From NCBI GenBank assembly GCA_963514095.1, contig OY741285.1, forward strand, positions 7,278,375 through 7,342,374: a stretch of 64,000 nt of DNA, read 5' to 3'. The notes below the pieces were generated by a model. That model saw only the letters and a list, made by a program, of their open reading frames with translations, did no database searches and was not told where the DNA came from. The translations under genes and the position numbers were made by a program. Below, in pieces: positions 48,401-60,366 of this stretch. How positions within the stretch are numbered: position 1 is the stretch's first letter; each line of letters begins with the position of its first letter. Origin of the DNA: Eutrigla gurnardus. Its lineage: Eukaryota > Chordata > Actinopteri > Perciformes > Triglidae.

Positions 48401-51400
48401 AAAGTTATCAATTTTCAATGATTTTAAATAAACGAAAGCTAAAAAAAAAAATCCACTTAAATGGCAACTCACTAATGTTTGACATTTTTGCTTGGCTAAG
48501 CGATTAATCGGCTCATCATTCAAGCCACGTTACAAAAAAATGGACAAATTACAGCCGAGGGCTTACTGTATCAGTATCATCGAGAATGATATGTGGCGTT
48601 CCTTCATTTCCCATATAATCACTCTGTAATTCTTACCTTGGAGAAATAGCCCACAAGATGACAGCCTTTCTCATCATTCTTTGTAAGTATGTAGAAGAGG
48701 AAAGGCTCCACATCATAATACAAGGTCTTGTGATCCAGGAAAAGCTTGGCTAACAGGCAGAGGTTTTGGCAGAATAGTTTGCTGACATTTCCATCAACCT
48801 AAACATGGAATAAAAAAGACCAAGAGGACAGTGTTCAAACAGTTCCCATTTTACCCTCCTCCTCCTCCTCCTCCTCCTCCTCCCAGAACCCATTCAGTGG
48901 AATCTCATGCAGCATACAGTTATTGCTCTATTGCTGTAAAGGGAAGCTGACCTCAAATACGGAAAGGTCGTCCTTTCTGTAGATTTCATTGGCTGGTGGG
49001 TGGAACCAGCCACACTTCTTTGTGTGTCTCTGGAGAATGTTTTTGCTCCTCATGTACTTCAGACAGAACTCGCACAGATAAAGCTTTTGTAATCTGTCAA
49101 AGACAAAAAGAAAGAGATGTGGTCTGTATTCCAGCAAGTTTCCATTCTTTTTTTTTTTAAAGGAAGTTGAAATAAAAAGCAACTCAAGTAAGAAAGAAAG
49201 TGGCATTATTTGTCGAGTAAAAAGCAAAAATGTACCTTGAATATTCAGGAGGGTAAGGCGATGAGTACCAGGTTTGAATCTCATACTTCCCAAATTCAAT
49301 GAGGGCAGGGCATCGCACAGAGTCTGTGTTCATCAGAGATCCAGTTCTCTGTGAAAAGATTGAACAAAAGCAAATTAATAAATGCAGTGACCCAGATAAT
49401 TTCCCATTTTAGATTTTTTGGGGGCTTTTCGCCTTTTATTGTATAGGACAGACTGATAGAAAGGAAAGGTGGAGAGACGGGACGACATCCAGCAAAAGTG
49501 CATGGATTCACATGTTTATTCGTTTATAGCTAGCCGATACAGCTAGCTAATACCATTCATGTTTATATGTCATGTTGTCACAAACATAAGCCTCTTGTTC
49601 ATGAGTGCCCTCCCTTCTACGCGTGATATGATTGGCGGTTGCAGATCAGTAGAAAGAAAATAGTTCCTCTATGACAATTGTCACAACAGGGTCTGTGCAT
49701 TATCTTGAGTAACCGGCTCATGGTTTCTGGAAAAGGACATTGATGTTGAGTCTTAAAAATTATTTTGTGGGAGCTTTGAGCACCACAAGCGGAGTGCCAT
49801 ATCGTCCCAATATATTTGAGAGAAGGCAGAAAACTTTACAGGTGATATCTCTAAAACTAGGCAACTCACACCAAAAAACCTGATTGATAAATACTACAGG
49901 TAAGAGGGAAAATGTGTGCTTTTATTTTGGGGTGAACTGTCCCTTTAAAAATACATGTCATAGATCAAGATAATGCTGAGATACCTTTCTGTTTATTAAC
50001 TCTCTTTTTGAGAACAATATTTTGTGACTCCAAAATGAAATGTATGAAGGTTCTCAGGTACAAAACAAATGCTGGATGTAGTATGCATAAAAATGGCTGC
50101 CATTTTCATATTTTCTGGGCTTGTGAATTTTGCGATGAATATATTTGGAATAGAAGTCGATTGTTGAGTTTTCTCACCTGCACGGCAAGTTCCTGGACAT
50201 GCGTGAACGTCTCGATATCCTCCTCCATCACGTGGTCTCTGGACATGGCTGCAAAGTCGGCCTGGGCCTCCTGCTTCACATGCAGCTCCCCATTGTGGCC
50301 TGTCACAGGCACAATAACACACCGTCAACATATCGGATAGCACATCGACGCCGCGCTGTTTTTTGAACCAGCCGTGGCTGAATAATCTCATAAATGCATT
50401 CTATGCAAATGTGCTTATGCTGTGAGTGCTGCTGCTGAGCCTGTTTGAGGCCGTGTCTCTGAGGAATTCCATAATGTATCATCTTTGCATGTTTATATGA
50501 AAATCCCTAATGTAATGAAGTGAAACTAAATCACTCTAATTGCGTAACCGCTTTCATGTGCTTAGTCATCCACCAAGACAGTTTCCCATGAATGAAGAAG
50601 CAGATGCAGTGAAGGGAGCGAGTGTCGACATGAAAAGCAACTGATGTTGGAAAGCAGGCAGTAATTTTATGAAAGACATCAACACCATGACATAACCACC
50701 AAAACAAAAACTCATTATAAGTGGACCTGATGTGTCATTAACATATTTATTGAAATGTGCTGCTGGGGTAAGTAGTGTTTATGCAGTATATTGTTTAGAA
50801 CTGCTTGAAAGATATATCCATTTGTTTTTTCCTGCATGTTATATTTTTAAATCTGCAACTTCACCCCAGAAGGCAGCGAAATGTACGGGTTACTGCACTT
50901 CTGGCTATAATCATCATGTCAGCTTTGAGTCAACTGGGTTGGGTGAATCACAGGGTTGTATGTGTCTAATGACCACTGGAAGTGAGGCTGAGTGGAGACA
51001 GTGATTTTCAAGAGTGAAGGTGGGATGAGGAAGAGCGCTGATGTGACTGCAGCCTCTACTGGGTAGTGATCACTATGTGCGCACTACTGCAGAGGGGTCA
51101 AGGACAGAGCAAGGAGCAACATGAGGGAGTTAGTGGGCCATGCACTATGACAAAAGCCAACGGGCGAGAGGATGGAAGCCACGTAAACTCCGCAGCCAAG
51201 TCAAAAACGCAACGAAACTGGGTTAAGAAACTAAAAGAATTCAAATTAGGCAGAAGATTAGTAGTCTGTTAGAATGTTGAGGGTGCCTTCTCAAAGAAAA
51301 GATTAGCTCTAGTCTGGAAAAAAAATAAAAAATAACTGCCAGTGTCAAGCTTTAAAAAAAAAAAAAAAAAAAAGAATAAAGAAGAAGCTTAAAAGGTGTG

Positions 51401-54400
51401 GAGACGCAGGTCTTGGTTGGAGTTGCGAGCCTTGCTTACCATGATTATTCTCAGGCTTAATTCTTCCGTCTGTCAAGTCTCCCTTTCCTGGTGAGGGGGC
51501 TCCCTTCTGAGGGCTCACTTTATACCTCAGCCTGCCTAGCGTCCTGTGCTTTTTAAGGAAGGGGTTACGTTTGAAATGACTGACCATCTTAAAAGGGTGT
51601 CCTCTGGGTCGGCCCGGCCCAGCAGATGTGGATTGTAACCTATTTATATTAAACTCATTCTTTCCAAGGCGCTGGGGCCCCATTTTGGACGCATGGGGGG
51701 AGTCCTGCTTATGATGCATGCGCTTAGGCGGTGCGTAGCAAGGTAGTCTTTTTTTCCGCGACTGTCCCTGAGTAGTATATATGTGAGAGAGTCCGTCAAA
51801 TAGTCCCTTGAGTTGGCTGCTATTGCAGAGACTACTCAGGGAGGGAACACTAGACTGGCTGGAGGAGCTCTGGGGCGAGTTAGCAGAGGTGGAGCTGCTG
51901 GACACCTGCGAAGGGGGGCTAAGACCCGGCAACGTGGGAGCGGGAGGAAGTGCAGAGGAAGAGGGTGTTATCTTTTGAATGGCGTCAGCGGCAAAGGCAA
52001 ACGGCTCTGGTGGCTTGGACAGTTTGGGCGGACACTTGTCTCTAGAGCTTAACTGTTTGTCGGGCGTCTCTACGGCTAGAGGTCGCGAGCGACGGCCCAC
52101 GGGGGAAGGAGTAAAAAATTTGGAAAGCCCGTCGATAAGCCCTTTGGTTTTCTTGTTAACGGTGAGTGTAGCTGGGGTGGAGGTGGGCGTGAGGGGGAGA
52201 GTGGTGGTGGGGGTGGAAGTGGTGAATTGGGTGGCGTCGACCGCACAACAGGGGTCTGCAACAGCCAATCTGTCTCTGGCGTCCTTCACAGATGCAGCAT
52301 GACCAGATGAAGGTGTGGAACAGACGGTAATCTTTTGACCCCTACCAGGTGACCCCCTTCCTCCAAGTGCTACCATGGAGCCATCACCACTGGTTACAGA
52401 CCTGCGGAGACAAGAAACCGGTGTAGAAAGTCAGATCTCACGTGCATTTACTCAAGTACTGAAGTGCAATGTTGAAGTAGCTGTATTTTCACTTAACTGT
52501 TACTTTGTGGGCAACTTCTATAATGATTCAATGTTATAAAAAGCCCACCAACAATATATAATGTTGCTGGGCTTCTTTCAAACAGCTACCACATTGCTGC
52601 TTACACATTCATGCATCAATGCTATTAATCCAACAATGTAATACATAACAATATATTGCTGTATGGGTAATTAATTGTTTTTTGGAAGCAATCAGCAAAT
52701 TTTGCATCCAAACAAATTGCAACACGTTAAACCGCGCTCAACAATGCTTTTCAGCAGTGTGGCCATGTTCCCAGATCTTCACAATCAACTCAGAATACAG
52801 CGAAATCAACGTCATTGTTACCGACGGGAATTTCCCCTTTGACAAAATGAAAGTGCTATTCAGATTATTGCACACCTACATTCTTTGTTTGAGCTTATTT
52901 CTGGGCCTTCCGATTGGCTTTGCATATCGACGTTTGATCTGATCGGCTTTCTTGTGCAGCAGCTTCTTCCCGTTCTCCTTCGGCCTGCAGACTTGGCAGA
53001 CCCAGGTACCTGGAGGGTGTCCAAACACACAGAGCACCGTTTGAGTGGGTTCATCAATTCAGAGGACATACAGTACGTTCATTTGAAACATTTCCTTTAA
53101 TACCGAGAGCTGGCGAGAACAGCACCAGCTCACAATGACAATCAATTACTCAGCACAAAGTGAAAATCCATAAGAAAAACACTGGGTCAATTCTCTGTCC
53201 AGTGGAATAGACTTAGTGTCAGCTTGTTGAGGAAAGCTATGTGACTTGTATGAATTGCCTGCCAACTGTCCTACTACAGTACGTGCGCCATCATTACAAG
53301 CGTCGCTGTAGGGTCAGTACTGTAATCCAGAGATACCAAATCTCCCCGGGGATGCGGGAATAATTTGATATGCATGCAAAGCTTCTCATAAGCCATCGTT
53401 GCCTCTCTGTGTGCTGAGTGACAGCCCCAAACGGGGCCGTCTGTGGGAAAAAAAAAAAGCCTTTGAATTGACAGCGGAGAGGGAAACAGAGAAGCCAGAC
53501 AGTGTAAACACCTCACCTTTTGGCATTCTTGAAAGCGGCGGGTCGCAGCATTCCATGTGAAAGCCCCGATCGCATGAGTCGCAGAATAGCATCTCATCCT
53601 GAAAGGGAACAGCAGGCATGTGTAAGGGATGTCCCTGTTGCATACATGTAACACCCCCCTGCCATTTAAGTCTTTTTGGAAATAAGCTCAATTGTGCACA
53701 AGAGAGGCTTTACAAAATGTGGGGGGAAAACCAAACAAATCCTCAGGAATGCACAAAATGGGATCTACCTCCGAGCCGACAACACTGATAATGGTGTGTT
53801 AGGATGTATGCAACATTATACTTACGGCATTTTTCCCCTGTATTCGACAGGAGCTGCAGGTTTTGCATTCAATACACTGCCATCGTAATCTCTTCACATT
53901 TGAGGTTAGTTCTGGGGAAAACTTCAGACATGATGGGTGCCCTTCAGAAGAAATCGAAAGAAAAAAAAAGAAGCACATTAGCATAACAATTTTTTTTTTT
54001 ACACAGCGTCGACTGTGTCACAAAGCGGTTCATTTATGCACCCAGTAAGGTGGAATATTAACATATTACATCATCAAAAACAATGGTGCGCCTGTACTGT
54101 ATGTCCGCGACACTCCTTCCCCCCCCCCCCCCGCCACAAGTTGTGTCTAAAAACAGTATGATCAAACATCTGAGCCGCTAATTACAGATAATTTGATCTT
54201 AATGAGGCAGAAACAGTAGCAGCACTCATTCTAATGGAAGTCGATCCATGAAAGTCATGTAAAAGCTTGCCTTCTCCCTCACCCGGCTCCCTCTCATGGT
54301 AGTAAAACAGCTGTTTTACAGTGAGAGCACAATTTGTGTACACTACGAGCGCTTAATGAAAACCACCTCGACGCTACTTAGTCAAATTTGAGCTATAAAA

Positions 54401-57400
54401 ATGTCACCGGGAGAACAATTCCTTACGGCATTTAAAATAATTGTTCAAACATAAATGACTCCTTGGCAGAGGTAATTTTATGGGGGGGTTAGTAGTTTTG
54501 TCTGAAACAAAAGAACTGTAAAGGAAATGCCACCAATCTGCAGAGGGAAAAAGGGTTGATCTTTGATCCGCTGTGCCTGGTGCGCTCTATAAGAGGAATC
54601 TGAATTGAGCGAAAATGACTTGGGTGATTTCAGATTCTAATGGCCACTTATAGAGCATCTGCCCTTCTTGAGCCCACTGAGGGTTGCAAGCAATTTGGAT
54701 CCCTTCACCCACTCAATTTGAACATTGTTCTACCAATAAATCCCTTAAAGGGAAGTAAAAAGAAAATGTGGAGCCAGAATGTGACATCTGCCTCACGGAT
54801 GCTACTCCTAGCAGCCAGGCTTGGGTTATACCGTAATATCCTTTATGTTGTGAGATAATAGAAGATTTATCAACAATCACAGATTTGTCGACAACCTTTA
54901 TACCGAGGTAGCTTTGATGTCTCTGGTTGTAGAAGGTTATAGCAGGGAATTTTGCAAATCAATGAGCAGGAATGCTTTATGGAAATATTGGATTTGCAGG
55001 ATTTTTGCATCACTGTGATTATATACAACGATTTGTCAGGTAAAACAGACTTTTGCATCTAGTTATATAAGCATTTGCCCAGCTGAACATCTAGAAAATT
55101 ACACTGTGATATAACTCTATAAAAATAAAATAATTTCATGTGTTTCTAATGCGATAATAAATTTGTCATGATAGATACTTTGATAAAAAAAATGCTACTA
55201 TTATTACAACACACTACAAAATATAGAAATGATCCACTTATTCTTTTAAGTGACTCCTCAAAACTCATATTTTTAAAATCGCCTACAAGGACAAGGAGGT
55301 TTTTTTAAAATGTTCTTTTTTTTTAGCCCTTTTACTTTATTTTTTAGCCCTTTTACTTTATTTTTCTTTTTAGCTGTGAAGCACATTGGGTCCTAGAAAT
55401 GCATTATACTAGGCTGATTTATTATTATTATTATTATTAAATTGTGTGGTCCAAATGAATTATTTCAATTTAAATTAAAAACTAGCTAAATAAGCTAGTT
55501 TACTAGCTAGCTGATTTAATGCACATCAGTGGAACACACGTTTTTAATATTTTGCCATATTGTGATATATATTGATACCAACTTCTCTAAATATTGTGAT
55601 AACGATTTTAACCATAATCGCCCACCTTCATTCCTCACATACATTCACACCGTTGGCTGTGAGCCTGGCTAACATAGTAACAGTTTTGTCCAGCAGACTA
55701 CACACACAGTATGTCGGGGCTCGTGAGAACGACCGATGCAACTTACCGCTGCTCCCACAGTCCGCACAGGACAGCAGCTCTTCCGGCCGCTTGTCCCGAT
55801 TCGACTCTTTCGTTCCAAGGCAGAAACTGCATATTGGGATGGGGTCAACCCGGAGCTGGGTGGGAACACAAACAGACACAAACCGTATGAAAACAGAAAC
55901 GGGCACGGGCTGCATATGAAGTGCATGAAAGCCTGTTTGTTTTTTGGACATTTCATCTTGTCGGGGTTTTTGTGATCACCGAGGACTTATTGCTGGTTAA
56001 TGCGAGACAATAAAGCCAGTGTGGGATTTAATGAAAATGGCCACAAAAATATGAACTACAAAGCTCACGGAATGAAAAAGGGAGTTCTCACAGGCTAGAA
56101 ATGAATAATAAATGAATCTCGTCCTCAGAGATATTGAGATCCACCTCCTTTATCCATTACATGAATGGGTAAGTGATCTTAGTAATCATAGTTTAAGGGC
56201 TTAATCCAATTCTTAAAGCTTGCACTCCAGTCTGAAAGGATTAACCAGCATGTAATCAAATTACCTCAATAATAAAACATGCTCTCATTGTTACTGCCAT
56301 GATCCACTGTAAATGTTGCAAGTCTCAGAACAAATACTCATTTAAGGGCTTATGGTTAACTTCAGAAGAAGTAAAATATGAGCCCAAGGTTTAAGAGGCT
56401 TTCCCCATTGATCACACAGAATGGAGAGGCTGACTTCACAGAGGAAACCGGGGAAGACTTTGTGTCATCTCTTCATAAAAGCAGCCAGTCGAGATTTGAC
56501 CGATCTTTGGCTGAAATCATGAGCAGACTAAACCCACGCTGACGCAATACGGCTTTCATAAGGTGTTGCTTGAAATATGAGATCATGTACACAAGACTCC
56601 AGAGGAGCATCAGGCAAACCGCTGACTCCTTGAGAGGAAGTTCTTTACAGGAAAATAACACTTGCAGGGTGCGACCATAAATAACCCACCTCATCATTTT
56701 ACACACTACCTCGTCAATTCACTGGAGCTTTTGAAGGGCACTCTGGGGATGCCCATAATTAGTTCCCGATTTCTATGACGCAGATCAGCATCCTGACCTC
56801 AACAAAATTTGCGACTTCTAAATCCCTACTGGTCCTGACCTCCTCCTGACCTACAGCTGAATTAAGGGAGATCTTCCTTTTTTTTTCTCCTTCATCCGTC
56901 AACAAACGCAAGACAGGAGCATCCTTTCAACCTGTCACAGCATCCAAATGAACCCCAGTGGGAAATGCAGCAAGGACACAGTGGGGATTTGGTCATTGTT
57001 GCTGGCTGTTGTATCAATTAGTTGTTACGGTGAGGGGAAGCAGTTTACTGCCACATCAATGATTACTCTATTTTCCAACCTGCCAGGTCAATATTTGAAA
57101 GCAGGCGCTGCCATTAGAAGCTGACTGCTGCTCACAAAGCTGTGATTATGGACATAAAAACACTGAAATGCTACTGTGTGATGAGGCTACACCTGCAGAA
57201 TACAACACTGGGGCTCAGAGGTAATAAGTAGTTTTCCTATTGTCTCATGTTATGGAAGACAAATAATATATAGAGAGAGAGATATCTTTCAGGTCTGCAA
57301 CTGAAACAATCTTGTAGAAATGGCCTGGTTGTAAAAATCCTTTATAATCCAAAAGGCACGTATCTATTGCTGGAACATCTAGGCAATCATCAGAAAGTGT

Positions 57401-60366
57401 TTCACCAACAATTTTGAGAATTGATTATTGGTAAAGGTCATTTATCAAGCTAAAATGCCTCTTGTTTCAGCTTCTTAAATGTGATGATTTCTCCGCTTTT
57501 TCTATGATTGTTAAATTGCATATTTGGGCGCACTATCTTTATTTTTTACTATTATCAGAAACTGCATAGACTAAACAAATGATTGAATAGATTAATGAAT
57601 AAAGAAGACACTTGTTAGTCGCAGGCCTACATATCAACCCAGTGATGTGTATCAATATAGGGCTAATCAAAGTTCAAATCACATTCACCCAGAGCAGATT
57701 TATCCTTTATCACAAGCCAGTCAATGTTAGCACTGCTAAAAGAAACAAGGCATCAGTGTTGTGGTAACTTCAGAGTTATTATTATGAACTCAATATCTAC
57801 AAGAGGTGCATGTCTGTCATCGTTATCAAGTAATATATCTTCAGAGCCTTAAAACTCTCTTTTTTTTGGGCTAAGAAACATTATATAAACCAACTATTTA
57901 GATACAAGCAAGAACAATAGTTTGAAATGAATACAACATCAGTGATAATATGCAGTCTGTGCTTACTGCTGCATACTGCTGATAGGCAAGCATTTTTTTT
58001 AATAAGTCTTCACTTCATAACATAGTCTCCCCTGACTGAGCTATGAAGTCTAATCCAGGAACTGGAGAATTAATTTCCATCAGGAATATTCTTAGGTCTG
58101 GTGATTAAAACCAATAGCAGTTTGCAATCTGTGCAGCACAAAAAAAAATGCGAAAAAGAGAGAAACAAACACAGCTGAAGAGATGCTGATGATTTACTTG
58201 GGGATTCTAAATTAAGTACATAACAGGAAATTATGCTGCTTCAAAAGAGCAGGCTGTCCTGAGTGAGGGGGTGGGGTCCTATTAGAAAACTGCTGGTAGA
58301 GAGAGCTCAAGTGGTTGCATAACGCAGCAGGGGAAAAAAACTCATTCCTTGCCTTTGTTCCTGCCAGAGTCTCTTCAGAATCTAATAAACTCTAAACCAA
58401 GACTGCTCTTTTTTTTCCTCCTCCCTTTTTACCTAAAAGTATCGCTTACTCTCACCACACACACACACACACACACTTGTGCTTGAACAACCGAACAGGC
58501 AGAGATGTCTCATACTTGAATGGTAAACCTGGACGGGGCTCGGTGATGTCATCAGGCTGGGAGCAATAGGTTGAAATGTTCCAAATGGAAAACAGCAGGC
58601 CTTCCACAGTTATGAGAACCGTCGTAGGACACTGTGTCTCTAAACAGTTCTCAGTTTCACTTTTGGCCTGACCACAGACACAGTCACAGTTGTGGCTGCA
58701 GTATCAAGGTGTCGCTTCCTGATTATTCACTGCGAAACTGGTGGGGAGCAGGGTGACATCTCAATAGCCTGATGCTACTAGCCACTTCAGCTGCATAACT
58801 TGTGCATAAACTATGAGACCGCACTTCATCTCGACATGCGATCTGTTAAAAAAGCCCTCACAACAAAACTCACCAGATGACTGTGCACCGCGCTTTAGAG
58901 CCACACAATAGGAACACATTTTTCATCCCCCTGAGATTGACAGTGTCTTAAAATTGCAATGCAAGTGCAAAAGTACTGTCATTTTACATAATTTTGTCTG
59001 CAGAGTGTTACAGCTAAGCACCGCTAACAGACAAGATCTCTGCAAACTATGAACCACCCCTGAGGTGCCAAAAGCAGTGGAAACATTGCAACCTGCAAGT
59101 TTGTTTATATGGTCTTATTTCCTCTCTGGGGCATCTCTGTCAGCACAAAGGTCATAATAGTTTCATGCTGAGAATATTCTGTCCTACCACACATACTTCA
59201 GCTGTCATTTCTCGGTAATATTGTGCTAACTAGTTTATGCTCATTCCCTTGTAAATGACCAATAAAACATCCTGAATCTGTTCCCAAATACTTTGCTAAA
59301 TCACAAGACATCCAGTCACATCCCTTAAGGTCATTAGGTTGGGAGTTACGTAACCTGTGGGAAGCCTACAGCAGACTGCCCACCACACACTGTCAGCATG
59401 ACTTTCTGATTATCCAAGCTCTCATATTATGGAGACAAACAACAACACGACCAAAGCAAATGCCGCTCAGCGCTGGGCCCCAACTTTCAAACTTCCTCCT
59501 TGGTGAATGACATCATGGAAATGTCACCGTTTTAAAATTCCAAAAAAGAAAAAGTTCTTGCAAAACAAAGCTTTACTACGTGTTAGAGCTGAGCGAGGAG
59601 GCAGAAATCAATAACACATTAGTAGCAAGAATATTTAGGCAGAAAGGTTTCCTATGATGCATCCCAGCGGCAGCATGTGACCGACCAAAGTCCGGGTTAC
59701 ATGGGGATAAGTGAAACAGTGAGAATGCAGAGGCCAACGTGTGGGTACCTGGTCTCGCTCATGGGGGAGGAGTGTCACCGATGACAGGACCAAGGGGGAA
59801 GCACTTGGACACCTGGAGCACCTTCCCTCCGAACTGCCATGGCTGAGCCTATACCGCGGGCCATTTTTGGACAACCTGCCGTTGTTGACCGACCGCTTGG
59901 CCGCCAGTCGTAACCTCTGCCGGAAAGCGGGGTTGTCAACAATGTTTCCGAGGTCGTCCTGGTTCCTCAGATACCTCTCGATGTTCTTCAGCGAGGAGCC
60001 ATGGGTATCATCCAGGGCCTCGACGGCCCTCTTAAGTATTTTATTCCAATCAATATGGCGCAGGTCACTTGAATTCCATATAGATTCCTTTGATGGCACT
60101 GATACATTTGGAGGCGTGATTGATCCAACTCTCCCGAGATTTCCTGGGTCCTTGTAGGAGGCGCTACCCTTATTTGTAACCTTGAGGATAGAGCCATCGT
60201 GAACACTTAATTCCAACTGCTCAAGGACGGTCTTCTTGTCCAGTCCGTGCAACGTGCCCACCGCATGACAGATCCTCTCCTCCGAAGGCCTCTGCTTCTG
60301 CCTTTTGATTTTCTGTATTGCTTCGAGAATCCACTCCGTGTACAGAGGGTTGGCAAGTTTTACCAT
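40987..60366 (-). CDS. kat6b: Histone acetyltransferase KAT6B (MORF/MYST4)
   Basis: Sixteen coding exons join to 2144 aa (human 2073): 59749-60366, 55747-55855, 53826-53941, 53517-53598, 52880-53009, 51440-52401, 50178-50299, 49236-49348, 48952-49093, 48637-48798, 48067-48160, 46290-46521, 45845-46004, 45081-45359, 43923-44202, 40987-43820. KAT6B is the catalytic subunit of the BRPF/ING5/MEAF6 complex that acetylates histone H3. Order: N-terminal winged-helix/H15 region (1-~185), two PHD fingers (~213-320), a Ser/Pro-rich linker, the MYST domain (~714-990) with its zinc finger CEFC...HTKKC, autoacetylated lysine K816, acetyl-CoA loop QYQRQGFGRF (870-879) and catalytic E898 in SPEKPLSD. An acidic run (DDEADDDDDDDDDSD) and a Ser/Met-rich activation domain ending KQSLKGPFSRR follow. 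A His/Gln/Asn-rich insertion lies in the last exon. Paralogue choice over kat6a rests on gene order and MORF-like sequence. The start is the conserved MVKLANPLYTEW. Confidence 0.95.
41872..42137 (-). repeat. In-frame coding repeat: His/Gln/Asn/Ser-rich insertion in kat6b
   Basis: About 85-90 codons made of SQH, NQH, PHN and related units sit between the conserved ERPPS and MAQC segments of the activation domain; the human protein, as recalled, joins these almost directly. The DNA is a degenerate minisatellite (CTG-TG(T/C)-TGA-type words on the plus strand), which explains long open frames on the opposite strand. Confidence 0.8.
45408..45490. repeat. (CA)n microsatellite beside a kat6b splice acceptor
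   Basis: About 40 CA units, read as (TG)n on the coding strand of kat6b, end about 48 bp upstream of the acceptor at 45360-45361 of the exon 45081-45359. Confidence 0.95.
48855..48883. repeat. (CTC)n microsatellite in a kat6b intron
   Basis: Nine CTC units lie in the short (153 nt) intron between kat6b exons 48952-49093 and 48637-48798. Confidence 0.9.
49735..49950 (+). mobile_element. Teleost repeat ending GGTGAACTGTCCCTTTAA
   Basis: This intronic stretch closes with TATTTTGGGGTGAAC and TGTCCCTTTAA, the characteristic end of a common fish repeat, and carries CAGGTGATATCTCTAAAACTAG upstream broken as AGGTGATATCTC and TAAAACTAGGCAACTC. The left edge is an estimate. No coding capacity. Confidence 0.5.
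52443..52506 (+). mobile_element. Fragment of the 8.8-kb-type teleost repeat
   Basis: GCATTTACTCAAGTACTG, AAGTGCAATGTTGAAGTA and TTTTCACTTAACT match the 5' part of the same repeat family as 8775-9136 (recalled 5' part: ACATTTACTCAAGTACTGTAC...). It lies in a kat6b intron, 40 bp upstream of the large exon 51440-52401. Confidence 0.45.
55372..55441 (+). mobile_element. Possible LINE/SINE 3' tail with (ATT)n
   Basis: GCTGTGAAGCACATTGGGTC, a degenerate middle, and a terminal (ATT)n resemble the 3' end of fish non-LTR elements (recalled GTGAAGCACTTTG...TATAAATAAAG(TTATT)n). A 21-bp direct repeat (AGCCCTTTTACTTTATTTTT) at 55325-55366 precedes it. Only the tail remains. Confidence 0.4.
55856..59748 (-). 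other. kat6b intron 1 (of the coding part)
   Basis: The largest kat6b intron, about 3.9 kb, with donor GTACCC and acceptor CCCAG. No exon, RNA gene or clear repeat was recognised, only a short (CA)n at 58457-58478. Confidence 0.7.

Noticed and set aside
59741..60157. 138-codon plus-strand frame
   Set aside because: Antisense shadow of the conserved first coding exon of kat6b.
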